Shown here: piece by piece, positions 26,254-37,469 of the stretch
Numbering within the stretch: the stretch's first letter is position 1
How the letters are laid out: each line of letters starts with the position of its first letter
Assembly: GCA_008973525.1 (NCBI GenBank)
Contig: WACJ01000527.1
Location: forward strand, 2,046,001-2,110,000
Direction: 5' to 3'
DNA: 64,000 nt
Origin: Stenopsyche tienmushanensis
Taxonomy: Eukaryota; Arthropoda; Insecta; Trichoptera; Stenopsychidae
Notes under the pieces: model-generated
Seen by the model: only the letters and a program-made list of their open reading frames with translations
Told to the model about the DNA's origin: nothing
Databases searched by the model: none
Translations under genes and position numbers: made by a program

Positions 26254-26987
26254 AAGCGGAAAGAAATGTCATTTTTTTGGTTGCGTCTTTGCCGTCAGTT
26301 TGCTTCGAGTTGCTGTCGAGTGAATACGTCAAAGTTGGTGTCATTTTGAAGCTCCGTTGTTTGTCTTATTTTTTCAAATATTTTTAGCTATAGTGAAAAT
26401 ACAATATCTAAGCTAGAAATTGATGAGACCCATTTGTGATCTTGTTTACTGTTTTTATTCGATAAAGGATTAATAGCAAAATAAGCTACCCAGAGCATCT
26501 GTGATACATATGGCAACATATTGAATATTTGAAAATGCCATAGATGGTTCGAAAAATTAAAAAGTGGCGATAGCGATTTGAAAAATAAACCAGAATCAGG
26601 ACGACCTCCAATAATCAATGATGACGCATTAAATTCTCTGGTAGAATGATTACGCAGAACAAAATAAGGGAGTTAGATTTAGAAGTGCTGCAACATCCAA
26701 CATATTCTCCTGACATTACACCTTCTGACTATAATATTTTCAAGTCATTAGAACGTTCGCTTCGCGATAAAAAAATCACTTCTGTGGGACAAGTGAAAAA
26801 TCATTTGGTTTTTTACTTTAGTGGAAAACCGGCCAAATTTTACGAAAGAGGCATTAAAAAGCTACCGAATCTGTGAAGGGCAATTATAAATAATAATGGG
26901 AATTATTTGATTGAGTACTATTGTGTAGCTTTTATTAAAATAATTTTTTTCTCCGAATAATAAAAAAAATGACATTTCTTTCCGCTT
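26254..26987 (+). mobile_element. deleted mariner-like element, 734 bp
   Basis: Near-perfect inverted ends (AAGCGGAAAGAAATGTCATT, then a T run) are flanked by TA (26252-26253, 26988-26989). Inside is an N-terminal transposase fragment (RWFEKLKSGDSDLKNKPESGRPP, about 26541-26610) that leads almost directly into the C-terminal third (LEVLQHPTYSPDITPSDYNI...SGKPAKFYERGIKKLP, about 26670-26870). The third catalytic Asp in PSDY is kept. The block between them, which should hold the first two catalytic Asp residues, is deleted, and stops interrupt the start and the end. It is non-autonomous. Confidence 0.85.
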
Positions 26988-27577
26988 TAAATCTGATCAC
27001 TTATGTATTGGACTTTTTTCTTCTATCTCAATTTGAACCCAAAATTTTATAATCCAGGATTTAATCAATAATACCAACACTTGGTCTATTTTCAATGGTA
27101 TTATTTTTGAATATAAATACTATGGAGTATATTGAAGGGACATTATTAATCTCGCTATACAATAGTCACATTTCATATGTGTATATATTACTTACCTGTG
27201 ATATAGACTGATACTAAAATTTGTGATCCTAGAAATATATGAGAAGCCAATGGCTATTTTATGTTAAATTTAATTTATGGCGTACCATTCACATTTTGAA
27301 TTCCAATGGCTTCTAAAAATCAATGATTACAGGGATTATTTGCAGAGTAATTGGTTGCGGATGATTTACTGTTTTTACGTCAAGCCTCCATCAGAGTGGG
27401 GTTTCAATTGATGTTTGATTGAATTATTTATGACGCAAAAAATTAAATGTGTTCTCATTGGAATATGAATCCTTTGAATTTAATTAAATTTGAAGCCGAT
27501 CCACAAATAGAACGGGCAGGCCGAAAGCGCCCTTTGAATATGTAAAACAGAGGGCTTTCGCATGAGTGCTCCCTTAC

Positions 27578-27791
27578 CTTCGGTCACAAAGACGTATATG
27601 CTGGCTGGCTCCGTGTTGCTGGCGCTGCAGGTGTAGTTCCCGGAGTCAGTATCCTTGGCTCCTCGGATAGTCAGCCTGGACTGACTCTTGGGTCCAGGTT
27701 CAGTTTCCACAGTGATGCCTCCGCGTGCCGTGTCATAGTTGATCATTCGGTCGTTGTGATACCAGAACACGTACTGGGGCGGCGTCGGGCT
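27578..27791 (-). CDS. dpr12: dpr12 coding exon 6: Ig2
   Basis: This exon has 71 codons plus one base, with acceptor ATGATACAG and donor GAAG|GTAAGG. It starts SPTPPQYVFWYHNDRMINYD, where the Trp at residue 188 is the Ig2 core residue, and ends with DSGNYTCSASNTEPASIYVF, which supplies Cys233. An open reading frame continues past the donor into the intron and also has an ATG just before the acceptor. Both are accidental: the family match starts and stops exactly at the splice signals. The final G joins GT of exon 7 to make Gly250. Confidence 0.95.
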
Positions 27792-28890
27792 CTGTATCAT
27801 GAGTATATATATCTTAATTATTTCCTTAATCTGTAGCGATAGGCATATTAATTAATGGTAATTAAGTCAGCTGAATTTAATAGGACACGAGGCGAAAGGG
27901 TTATTTCGTATATACATTCGACCCTTCATGTGCGCGAGGGATCCGCTCTCTACGCGCAGATCAACTCGCAGCAATAAGAAATAATGGATCGGATACGGGG
28001 ATACTTTTATTTATAATAATTAAAATAATTAAAGCATTATCATCTAAATAAAATTTTAGAATATTCAAATATATATTTAAACCAACAGTTCTTCCATATC
28101 AAGGCGAGCGTAGAGTTCTATAAGTGTCAGATGTCGAGTTTTTATTCATTTTCTTTCCCCAAAATAAGAATGTATCGTGCCACTGCATTATTGCAACATT
28201 GTGCACAAGCTGCTGTTGTCATCCTTGACAGTATCTTATTTCATTTGTAATAAAAATATGTTTAATGGATTAAGCGCATGTGCAATACATTCTGGTGACA
28301 CTTTTATTAAATATGTATTCGGACCTTTCTTGCATATTTAGAATGATTTGTATGAATTTCGTCGTAAAATATATAATATGAGATTTACAGAGAAAGAACG
28401 GAAAGGTTAAAAGACAATTTTAAGAATCATTTTATCTATTTAAAACATAATTAAAAACGTAACGTATGACTATGTATATGTTTCTTGAACATGTACAAAT
28501 ATTTTTTTTGATATTATTTTTTTCTTTCTTTACACACATATTTGGGATACAGACATAGTAAAAATATATTTTATTTTCATTTTGCATAATTTGCTAACTT
28601 TATATGTTATATCAAGTCTTATTATATTATTAAGGGTAAACATGACGAAGCTCGAAAACAACGACGAACATATTTGATATTGTATGTTGGATTTTCTTGA
28701 TCAGAGCGTGTTAAGCTCTGATGAAGATATGTCGCAATCTTTAATTGTATCAGATCCTCGCCGATCAACAAAAGCTCTTATTTTAAACATCATCCATATA
28801 CGTTCATTTAAAAAATATAGATTAAGTGATCAGGATGGGTATTAAGATGCCGCACGAACTGTCTCCCATCTGCATTATTGGTGTTATTAA

Positions 28891-29301
28891 CCCCTAAAGG
28901 AGTACTATCCCAGGGCCTGGGATCTCCCCTCCAATATTCAGAAAAAGCACTCTTATACATTGAGCTCGGAGACAGACAGAGACAGAGAGAGAACGTAGCG
29001 CAGTTCGGGAGACAGAGATGGAGAGTTTCCCCGCATACATCGCACGATTGTATAGATTGTTAGCCTAAATTTATCGATTAACACTGATTACAAATAGAGC
29101 AGGAGCGAATGAATCGATTTCTTGTGTATTTTTATGTAAAATAATGACGTGGTCTTGTATGCTATCAACAGTGATTATTTACATTTGGCTCTGAATTTAA
29201 GATTTTTTTACGCTGATATGAGTTGAGAGAAAGTAAAGCGATTATGGCATCAACGACTTCATCGATTTTAAATTTGAATCAATAACTCACAAAATAACGG
29301 T
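28891..29301 (-). mobile_element. TTAA-target non-autonomous transposon, copy 3
   Basis: This is the inverted counterpart of 14148-14696. It starts after TTAA (28887-28890) with CCCCTAAAGGAGTACTAT and ends at a TTAA (29302-29305) that also borders the 71-bp MITE next to it. It lies in the loop of the first long inverted repeat, so it probably landed in a pre-existing hairpin-like element. A 61-codon open frame across the GA-rich part mirrors an antisense frame in copy 2 and reflects shared repeat sequence, not a gene. Confidence 0.65.
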
Positions 29302-29305
29302 TTAA

Positions 29306-29376
29306 CCTTTTAACTGCCAGAGCGTCATGAGCGCGTACAAATGCGACTCGCCGGTGAGTCGTTGGCATTTAAAAGG
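29306..29376. mobile_element. 71-bp TTAA MITE
   Basis: Ends CCTTTTAACTGCCA and TGGCATTTAAAAGG form a 14-bp inverted repeat with one mismatch, flanked by TTAA on both sides (29302-29305, 29377-29380). The centre is GC-rich (GAGCGCGTACAAATGCGACTCGC). Its size and TTAA sites suggest a minimal piggyBac-type MITE. Confidence 0.65.
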
Positions 29377-30686
29377 TTAAAGTGGTCCTTGAAAGTAAAT
29401 TGATTTTTGGTTTGTAAACTTTCTAGCAATTGCATCGAACTCTATTTATTATTTATGAGCGTAGTAACATAACCCTCATTGTCTACCCCAATCTTAAAAA
29501 TTCGAATACAATGTAAAGAAATATATTTTTTTCCAAACTTAGAACGGATTTAAAAAAAATGTGTTACGATATACGTTTTTATTTGATTTTCTGATATAAA
29601 TCTCTTTCTATGAATTATCCTTATTCTCAGAAGTCTAGTTAAAATAAATTTTTTGGTTGTTTTATTTTTAGTATTTAGCTGTGTATATGTAATGTATTTT
29701 CGAAGCGTTTCGTATAAGCTTGTCCACAACTTTAGAGTTACTCAATATTGCCTGTAGACGAATTTAAAAATCTTTCGGATTCGATACAATTAAAGATTGC
29801 GACATATCTTCATCAGAGCTTAACACGCTCTGATCAAGAAAATCCAACATACAATATCAAATGTGTTCGTCGTTGTTTTCGAGCTTCGTCATGTTTACCC
29901 TTAATAATATAATAAGACTTGATATAACATATAAAGTTAGCAAATTATGCAAAATGAAAATAAAATATATTTTTACTATGTCTGTATCCAAAATATGTGT
30001 GTAAAGAAAGAAAAAATTAATATCAAAAAAAATATGTGTACATGTTCAAGAAACATATACATAGTCATACGTTTCGTTTTTAATTATGTTTTAAATAGAT
30101 AAATTGTCTTATAACCTTTCCGTTGTTTCTCTGTAAAGCTCATATATTTTACAACGAAATTCATACAAATCATTCTAAATATGCAAGAAAGGTCCGAATA
30201 CATATTTAATAAAAATAATCATCAAATATATTAATACTAATAATATTAATAATTCTTACAGTGTAAAAATCTAAATAATGGCGTTGAGTATTGTGATAAA
30301 CTATGGTTTCAGTCTGTATTTTCCACAATGAATATATGAAAAAATCAAATTTTGATGTACATTTATATTATAGCTCTCCTGTCCTAATGCTCATTATGAC
30401 CATAACAAATCTTTGTATTTTCGCAGCAACTCACTGCTCTAAATTATCGATGGACCTCATTTAAATATGGCCGTCTCATTTATCAATAAATTACATGATT
30501 GTTGATATTTTCCCATGCGATATTTGCGACTTGTAAATATTAAATTAAATTGACGCTTAACTGAAAATAAAATTTATTTAAATTCAAATTTTTAATTTTA
30601 TAAATATTCATTTGATTTATTTTTCTCAAAAATCAATTTTACTTATACCGTAGTCGAGTTCGGTGTGTTTTAACAGACTGAAGAAA

Positions 30687-30752
30687 ATGGCGAAAACAAA
30701 TAAAACTTCTGCATTGAAATCAAGTAGAGAATCAACACGTAACATCAGATGA
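30687..30752 (+). pseudogene. truncated duplicate of exon 1 in the left arm
   Basis: The left arm repeats the 21-codon first exon in the opposite direction: same ATG context, same residues through TRNIR. It then hits TGA immediately, because the inverted repeat ends one base short of the exon border and the splice donor is lost. It is a dead end as a coding unit, but transcription from it would run antisense to the loop gene. Confidence 0.55.
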
Positions 30753-30906
30753 ATATGATAAAGGCGATTATATTTTATATTGACTTGATTGAATTGAAAA
30801 AAATAGTATTTAAAGTTAAAACATTAAACATAAGAGAATATGAACGAGGTTACAAATATATAAGAGTTCAAATATAAAGGCGAACAACAATAAATAAAAT
30901 ATAAAA

Positions 30907-31316
30907 TCACATTTTTTCTTCTTTTACTTCTGCGATTGGTTCTTCATTGATTTCCAATTCAGGAGGCTGCTCATGGATCTGCAGCGAGGCTGTTGAAGCA
31001 GGTTCAGCTACGACCCTTTCATTGTGTTTTCGCCTTATATTTGACGTTGGCGCATTAAATTTAGTTCTTTTGAGGCTTTTTATCTTCTTAAGAAGGTCGA
31101 CTCTTGGGCAACAACCCTCCCACGCGCTGCAACCGATCTGCGAGCTACAGCCGACCCGCAGGTTATAGAAGACCCGTGGGCTATTTTTAGCCGGTTGGCT
31201 ATTTTTAAGCTGCGGGATAAAGCTGGCTCGTAGGATCCTGCCGGACAGGTTGTTGTTGCCGGCCCTCAGAGCATTTCTACCCCTCGACGATTTTACATTC
31301 GGCGGTTTGATGGTTC
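30907..31316 (-). CDS. exon 2 of unrecognised two-exon gene in inverted repeat 2
   Basis: After the acceptor ATAACCTAAATAG at 31317 the frame left by exon 1 stays open for 136 codons to TGA at 30907-30909. The 138-nt intron has GT-AG borders. No family is recognised. Residues 22-60 or so are basic (TIKPPNVKSSRGRNALRAG). A centre with 18-nt periodicity follows, giving hexapeptides RVGCSS, QIGCSA and WEGCCP. Then come a basic segment (DLLKKIKSLKRTKFNAP) and an acidic, Pro/Glu-rich end (PPELEINEEPIAEVKEEKM). The frame is uninterrupted and compositionally unlike the AT-rich surroundings. It may be a transposon protein, a captured host gene or chance. No poly(A) signal was found close behind it. 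Confidence 0.5.
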
Positions 31317-31454
31317 CTATTTAGGTTATTAAATATTGTATTAATTTCTTTCGAATACATTAATAATTTGGTGATTCCAGAAATATATTTGTAAGATTCT
31401 GGCTTTTTATTAACGAAAATCATATTTTGCCTTCAGGCGAAAAGAGTTGCATAC

Positions 31455-31518
31455 CTCTGATGTTACGTGTTGATTCTCTACTTGATTTCAATGCAGAAGT
31501 TTTATTTGTTTTCGCCAT
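31455..31518 (-). CDS. exon 1 of unrecognised two-exon gene in inverted repeat 2
   Basis: The minus-strand ATG at 31518 opens MAKTNKTSALKSSRESTRNI, a Lys/Ser/Arg/Thr-rich start, and reaches the donor AGAG|GTATGC at 31455-31454 after 21 codons plus one base. All but the last G lies in the right arm. The surroundings of the ATG (AAGAAAATGGCG) look like an acceptable eukaryotic start. The joined protein would be 157 residues. The exon call depends on exon 2, whose acceptor and phase fit. Confidence 0.5.
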
Positions 31519-31989
31519 TTTCTTCAGTCTGTTAAAACACACCGAACTCGACTACGGTATAAGTAAAATTGATTTTTGAGAAAAATAAATCAAATGAATA
31601 TTTATAAAATTAAAAATTTGAATTTAAATAAATTTTATTTTCAGTTAAGCGTCAATTTAATTTAATATTTACAAGTCGCAAATATCGCATGGGAAAATAT
31701 CAACAATCATGTAATTTATTGATAAATGAGACGGCCATATTTAAATGAGGTCCATCGATAATTTAGAGCAGTGAGTTGCTGCGAAAATACAAAGATTTGT
31801 TATGGTCATAATGAGCATTAGGACAGGAGAGCTATAATATAAATGCATATCAAAATTTTTTCATATATTCATTGTGGAAAATACAGACTGAAACCATAGT
31901 TTATCACAATACTCAACGCCATTATTTAGATTTTTACACTGTAAGAATTATTAATATTATTAATATTAATATATTTGGCGATTATTTTT

Positions 31990-33419
31990 GCATAATTATA
32001 ATTATCTAAAATCAAATAAACATATTAAAATAATAGTTTCTGCAGTAAATGTTGGTCGTTAAAGCGGGTCAATTTTTATGCTGTTCAGGCTTTGCACCCA
32101 CCGGATGTTGCCCGCAAGCCGTAGGGATAAATCCTAAGGGTTGCAGGACGAACGGACTGTCTATTCTCTCTAGGGAGCCTTGCGGACTAGTTGTGTCTAA
32201 TTATTGGCGTGCAAACTTCATTTGCCGCCGTCATGTTTAATTAAGAGTAAATTTCGCGTTACATTCGAATCTGTAAGTTTCTGTCTCGTGATAGTCGCCG
32301 TAAAAACTTATCTAAATGCGTTTTTATTTCTGCAACATTCGCGGTTTCGCGTTATCGCGAAGAAGAATCTTTTTTTTAGTTATTGACCAAAACAGATCGT
32401 TTTATATAAATTCTTGTTTTATTCCTTAGAATCGTTCACAATAAACGATTACTGTAACGATCTGACCGACTTTGAGTAATTCATGATAAATAACTTCAAA
32501 AATATCACCACACGCAAAGAAGGACCTTCTTTATATCTGGTGTTGATCGAGGAGCAAAACAGGTATTTGTCTGGAAAAAAGCCATTATTGTTTTCGATGC
32601 AGGATTATTGTATGGCATTCATTTCTCGTCTCCAGTTACAATTAGCCACAAAAATGGATCTTCTTCATATCTAGACAGAATAGATGTACATATTGTAGGT
32701 CGTAAATCGAGCGTCGTTTGTGGTGGTTCATGGAGGATCCAAATTCCTTGTTTGTGCAACGTTTCTGTGTAACAAAGATGATTCCTTACTATAGATCATA
32801 CATAGCTAATCTTTGACAATAATTTCTCGTTTATTTGACGAGGATCTGATTTTACCATCGACTTCAGGATATCGCCATCTAATTTTTGAGATTGTCCTTT
32901 TCGAGCGATATCCTTGAGTTTTATGTTTCCATTTTGTAACTGTATTTTTTCAGAATATTTCCATAAGTATTGTTGACTTTTTTAGTGCTTTATTTGCCTT
33001 CATTCCTTTGTAGAGAAAAAACTGCATAAAACGGCGCAATTGCGCTGCTTCTATTGTTGGTTTTGACATTTTCCCCCTGATAGATTACTTTTTTACAGAA
33101 AAAATAAAATTTACAATCATAGCTTCAACATCATACTAAACACTTGTGCGTTTACTGGACCATGTCTCAATACAAACTAGCTGTGAAAGAGCTAATCAAA
33201 GAAATTTTAATTACTTTTTGCTCTGCCAAATTTTATAAAAACTAAAATAAATATCTCATTAGTAAAACAGTAAAATATTTTTTCGATTAACAATAATAGA
33301 TTGAGCTCAAATGTAAAAAGTCTTCCATAATTGTTAGATCAACTTTGTAAACGAATTATTTTAAGAAAAATCCTAGAATAAATACATCATATATTGTCAC
33401 AGTGATAGGTTTAAATTCA
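31990..33419. other. intron 5, nothing firmly recognised
   Basis: A GC-richer stretch at about 32045-32240 is open on the plus strand (63 codons, with Cys pairs such as FLCCSG and TGCCPQ) and adjoins inverted repeat 2. No family match, and it is not clearly part of the loop gene. The rest is AT-rich without recognisable content. Confidence 0.35.
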
Positions 33420-33935
33420 GAAACGCTCAGAAAAGTTATCAGGAAGGTTAGATGGATACATAGAAAGAATCTGGATAAACGATCGGAATATGTCCAAAAT
33501 ATTGTAATAAAAACATAGATTTACTATATTGGAATGATGTAATATTCGTTGATAAAAATACGTTCAATCAAATGAAAAATTAAAGAAGACTGTACGCACA
33601 GACTGTAAAAAACATGGTGGTGAAGGAGTTTTGGTTTGGGGGTGTATGTCGAAGATTAGTGTTACTAATTTGGTTTTCATTGACGAAATAATAGATTGGC
33701 ATTTATATTTAGGTCTAAAAAATATTTGCACCTAAGTGCCCAAAAGTTGAATCTGAGTAACCTTTTTAAATTATATATAAATGTTTAAAATATATTGAAA
33801 CACCTTTACAGCTTCTCATTTTAAACATATGGGAAGTACCCGCAAATTTGATCCAATCTATGCCAAAAAGATGAAACAAGGTCTCAGAAGCAAAGGAAAC
33901 CCCCAATAAATATTCTTATGAAAAACTTAAATGTA
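33420..33935 (+). pseudogene. Tc1-like transposase relic
   Basis: Three ordered pieces of a Tc1-type DDE transposase are readable in shifting frames: YWNDVIFVDKNTFNQ (first catalytic Asp region) near 33525; KKHGGEGVLVWGCMSKISVTNLVFIDEIIDWHLYL near 33610-33710, then LSAQKLNLSNLF; and the end WEVPANLIQSMPKR...KETPNKY near 33835-33915. The DNDPKHT region with the second Asp is missing. Frameshifts and stops make it non-functional. Terminal inverted repeats were not found. Confidence 0.8.
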
Positions 33936-34074
33936 TTCCCTTTTTCATATCTACACAAGCACATAATATCTCCTGCTTTTTATTTTACAAATGAGATATG
34001 TATGTTAATTTTTGTTTTTGAAAGGACGAAATGACAAAAAATGCGTGAGACTTGCGCGTTGAAACTTGTTGTAT

Positions 34075-34650
34075 AATATATAATAAAATAGGTTACTACT
34101 GGTCTATAGGTTGCTTTATGCTACGTACAGACATATATGTGTACATAGTAGAGGTGGTGCGGCGCATGCGCGTATCGTATATATATAATGTATGCGAAAA
34201 ATACGGAGAGAGTACAAGCGCTTTTTCTTCTCTTTTCGATCAAAATCTGATTGGTGTTTCACTTTTCGTGACGTTTAGGTCAATTTATTTTACCACGCTT
34301 GTACAAATTTTATTTCTTAAGCTGTCATATTATTCAATTGGCTTATATATGTGGCTAGATCAGAATACATGTATTCAAATAGAAGTTTTTGGGTAGAGAA
34401 ATTTTATAAGTGACAAAATTAGTTTTTCGGAAATGAAAATCAGTGTAAATTTAGATTGAATATATTGAAAAATATTTTTTTCCTAATCAACAATGATCTA
34501 GAAACTAGAGTATTCAGTTCAGTCTATTGACTAGCATAATATTTTAGTTAAGGCTTTTCAAGTATTTTGAATATCATGTTACAATAAATAAATATGATTT
34601 TCTACGTAACAAACACGTTTGAAAGGTTTTTCATTTAGGCTATCATTGGA
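34075..34650 (+). repeat. dispersed repeat E, copy 2
   Basis: Second copy of the 22380-22880 family, with the same block order including GCGGCGCATGCGCGTA near 34160. The 114-codon open frame over its 5' half is not conserved in copy 1 and is probably accidental. Confidence 0.7.
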
Positions 34651-37469
34651 TTGAATTTTTTCTGTTAAAATAAACGAATGGGCTTAGAAAGTAGGCATTT
34701 GGATGAAGGTTATGGACTTTTGATGCCAGCAGAATATTTTTGCACAGTCTGTTAAATATAAACGCTGAAGCAAAATCGAGGTTCTATTACACAGTTAAAT
34801 CGCTACCGTAGAAGCTTCAAACGTTCGCATTCACAGTTCTGGAAACTTGGAAAAAATACGTGCTCATCCAACGTTTTGTTACCGGCCTCTATATTCTGTT
34901 ACGCGAAAAACGTAAGTTTTTTTGGGATAAAGGACGCGGAAAGAATACTCACAGCTGTGAAAATAAGCGCTGGTTCGAGGGATTTTTTTTAAACAAAGGG
35001 ATTTGTATGCAAGCCTCCTAGTGGTCGCCAGTTATCGCACAGGGAATAGAAAGGACCACATCTATACACAGAATAAGGATACTTTGTATAATCCTCACCC
35101 TTCGATATTTAAATTTCGGCGCTTACATAAAAAATATTTCCTTTTATTTAAAAGACAAAAACATCCCTTCGTTGTGAATGCTCAAAAATTTCTTCGGCGG
35201 CAAAGACAATAGAACAAAAGCGAAGAAATTCATCGCAAATACTTCCTTTCTATCCATGACTTGCCTTGATTGATTGCGAAAAAGATGCTCTTTTTGAAAA
35301 ACTGACGCCCATAAAGCAAACAGGTAGACCTAACATTTTTTTCCTCATGAGCGATATAAAACCACGAAAACTTGCGATTCCAAAAATATTTTACATCCAT
35401 CGCAATTGGATACGCTATCGGAAAATTTGCCCATAAATCAAACTACTCACTTTCTCACTCGTATTTACATTTTCCCGATATCATTCGATACACAAGGTTA
35501 GCAAGAAAAATATGTTTTTAGGCGCGTTTAAAAGGAACCCATCTTAAGAAATTCAATATAAAGACGTCCATAAGCGAATATTTTTTTCCTCCGGAATAGA
35601 TTTAGGTCTTTTTGTTGTATCAAAATTTATTGTCGCATAAAATCTACATTTCCGACATATCGTGTTTTCTTCCAACCATTGAACTACAAGCTTGCACAAA
35701 AGCCTCATAGATAGGGAAACCCGCACGTGGCCAAAACCCTAACCGTGCCCTAAGTACGGATTCTCGGATTACTCGATGGTTGCTGTTTATCACCCTAATA
35801 GTGTCAAATATCCCGGTTCATCCCTCAGGATTGGTAGTTTTTTCAGTTCCATATATTTTCCTAGGAACTAGTTAAATAAGGAACTCACTCGCTGTCGTTC
35901 GGAGAGGAGATTGTAATTTTCTTGAGATAAGAAAAGAAGCGAAGGATTTACTTGCCACGTACGAGATAGTGTAGATAAAAACACATCCTTAATTTATGTA
36001 CATTGGGAAAAATGTTATTGAATAAATACAAATGCATTTATTGAATTAATTTATCTAATCTAATTTATAAAGGGGATAAGATCTATGAGTCTGTGGTAAA
36101 ATTACAATTACAATAAATTGCATATTTAACAAGCAAATGAATAGTATCAATAGGTCTAATAGGTTTTTGCTTTTGAAAAAGTAATCAAATATTAATAAAG
36201 CAGGGCAGGGCTATCTATGAATGATAAAATTTAAAACAATCAATAAGATACCATATAAAAATAACATAACCATCTGCTCATATTTAAATAATCTTTGTTC
36301 TTACTTAACTATACGTGGAAAAATTATTGTTTATAATTTAGCTATTTTATAATAGTAATATATAGTATAGGATCATATTTATGCGAAAAAATATTTGAAA
36401 ATTTGTATCTTAGTACTATGAATAAATTTATTTGATAGGAACAATTTTTGTTACGGACTTCGTGACATTGAATCGCGGAATAATGAAATTAAATTGAGCT
36501 GAATTTTCTTAAATCCTTATATGAAATTCATTAGAAAATTCGCCTTGAAATGAAATTTGATATTATTTTAATATTTAGATTAATCTTCCTTAAGAAAATA
36601 TCAAGGCTACGTCTTCTCTTCGATACGTTAAAAATGCCGTAACTTAATATTATATTTAGGCAAGGCCATATATATTAAAATATGTTTATTTAACTAATTA
36701 TGATACTTGTTATCTGTAATATCTGTTTGCAATATTAATAAAGCTGTTTGGAGATTTTGTAAATTAATAATCAGACTGTCCAGATACAACAAGATAAGAC
36801 TTGGAAAATGCAATACAATACAAAATTGCTATTTCTTAGAGCGGTGAAAATGCATTCGCTATTTCCTTGTTTATCCTGAAATTATTTACGGTATGTTCAT
36901 TTACCTTGGAAGTATTTCATTGCATTTTAGCGCCATGGATCTTTCGTCTTGTATTATTTTAACATTCTTTACATTCACTCAACCTGGAATGTTTTAATCC
37001 ATCATGCAAATGAATTTACCTTATATATCTTCATGAAACTATTGCAGATGTATATCATTAGATTATTATCTTATATTTTAAAGGCAACAGTATTCAATTT
37101 TATTATATTCATTCATATTCCTGAAGATATTGAGCTTCCAAGAGCATGTTACGTGGTATACAAGAAAAGGGCATAAGATGGATCGTTCAGATATTATCTA
37201 TGTCATTTGCTGCCTTATCGATACTTTATCGATAAGAGTTCTTCACAGCAATCGCATAAATATATTTGTCAATAAATTTGCTAATAAATTAATAGGAAAT
37301 TTGATCAGCGACCATATTTTAAAAACATATAAGCGCTATGAAATCCATATCATAGTTTTTATGGTGTTTGATTGAATATTTCATCAGATTGATTGCTCAT
37401 TTAAGGAAGCCGGGTTTGGGATTTTATACTTCCCATTCATATCATCGTCGCCGATTTGAGGTGAAGTAA
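34651..37469. other. intron 5, no gene recognised
   Basis: Mostly AT-rich. Less AT-rich patches near 35010-35240 and 35700-35830 have no family match or splice structure. Confidence 0.45.

Larger units (their letters stand above)
28302..30214. repeat. long inverted repeat 1 (arms about 0.45 kb)
   Basis: The left arm (28302-28756) and right arm (29777-30214) are inverted copies with few differences, including a 12-base gap. Both contain TCTTCATCAGAGCTTAACACGC-type sequence at their inner ends and TTAAATATGTATTCGGACC at their outer ends. The roughly 1-kb loop holds a TTAA-family repeat and a 71-bp MITE. No protein is seen in the arms. It may be a foldback-type transposon or a source of hairpin RNA. 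Confidence 0.8.
30211..31989. repeat. long inverted repeat 2 (arms about 0.54 kb) with a gene in the loop
   Basis: The left arm (30211-30749) and right arm (31456-31989) are nearly identical inverted copies, closer to each other than the arms of the neighbouring inverted repeat. Long exact runs include the region around CCGTAGTCGAGTTCGG and GATGGACCTCATTTAAATATGG. Its left arm begins within a few bases of where inverted repeat 1 ends. The roughly 0.7-kb loop is GC-richer than the arms and encodes most of a predicted protein on the minus strand. The right arm would contain its start codon and promoter; the left arm has a second copy of the first exon. Confidence 0.85.

Noticed and set aside
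27480..27577. Continuation of the Ig2 open frame beyond the donor
   Set aside because: Family similarity ends at GAAG|GTAAGG; the continuation lacks any Dpr tail, and the true tail exon was found at 6079-6206.
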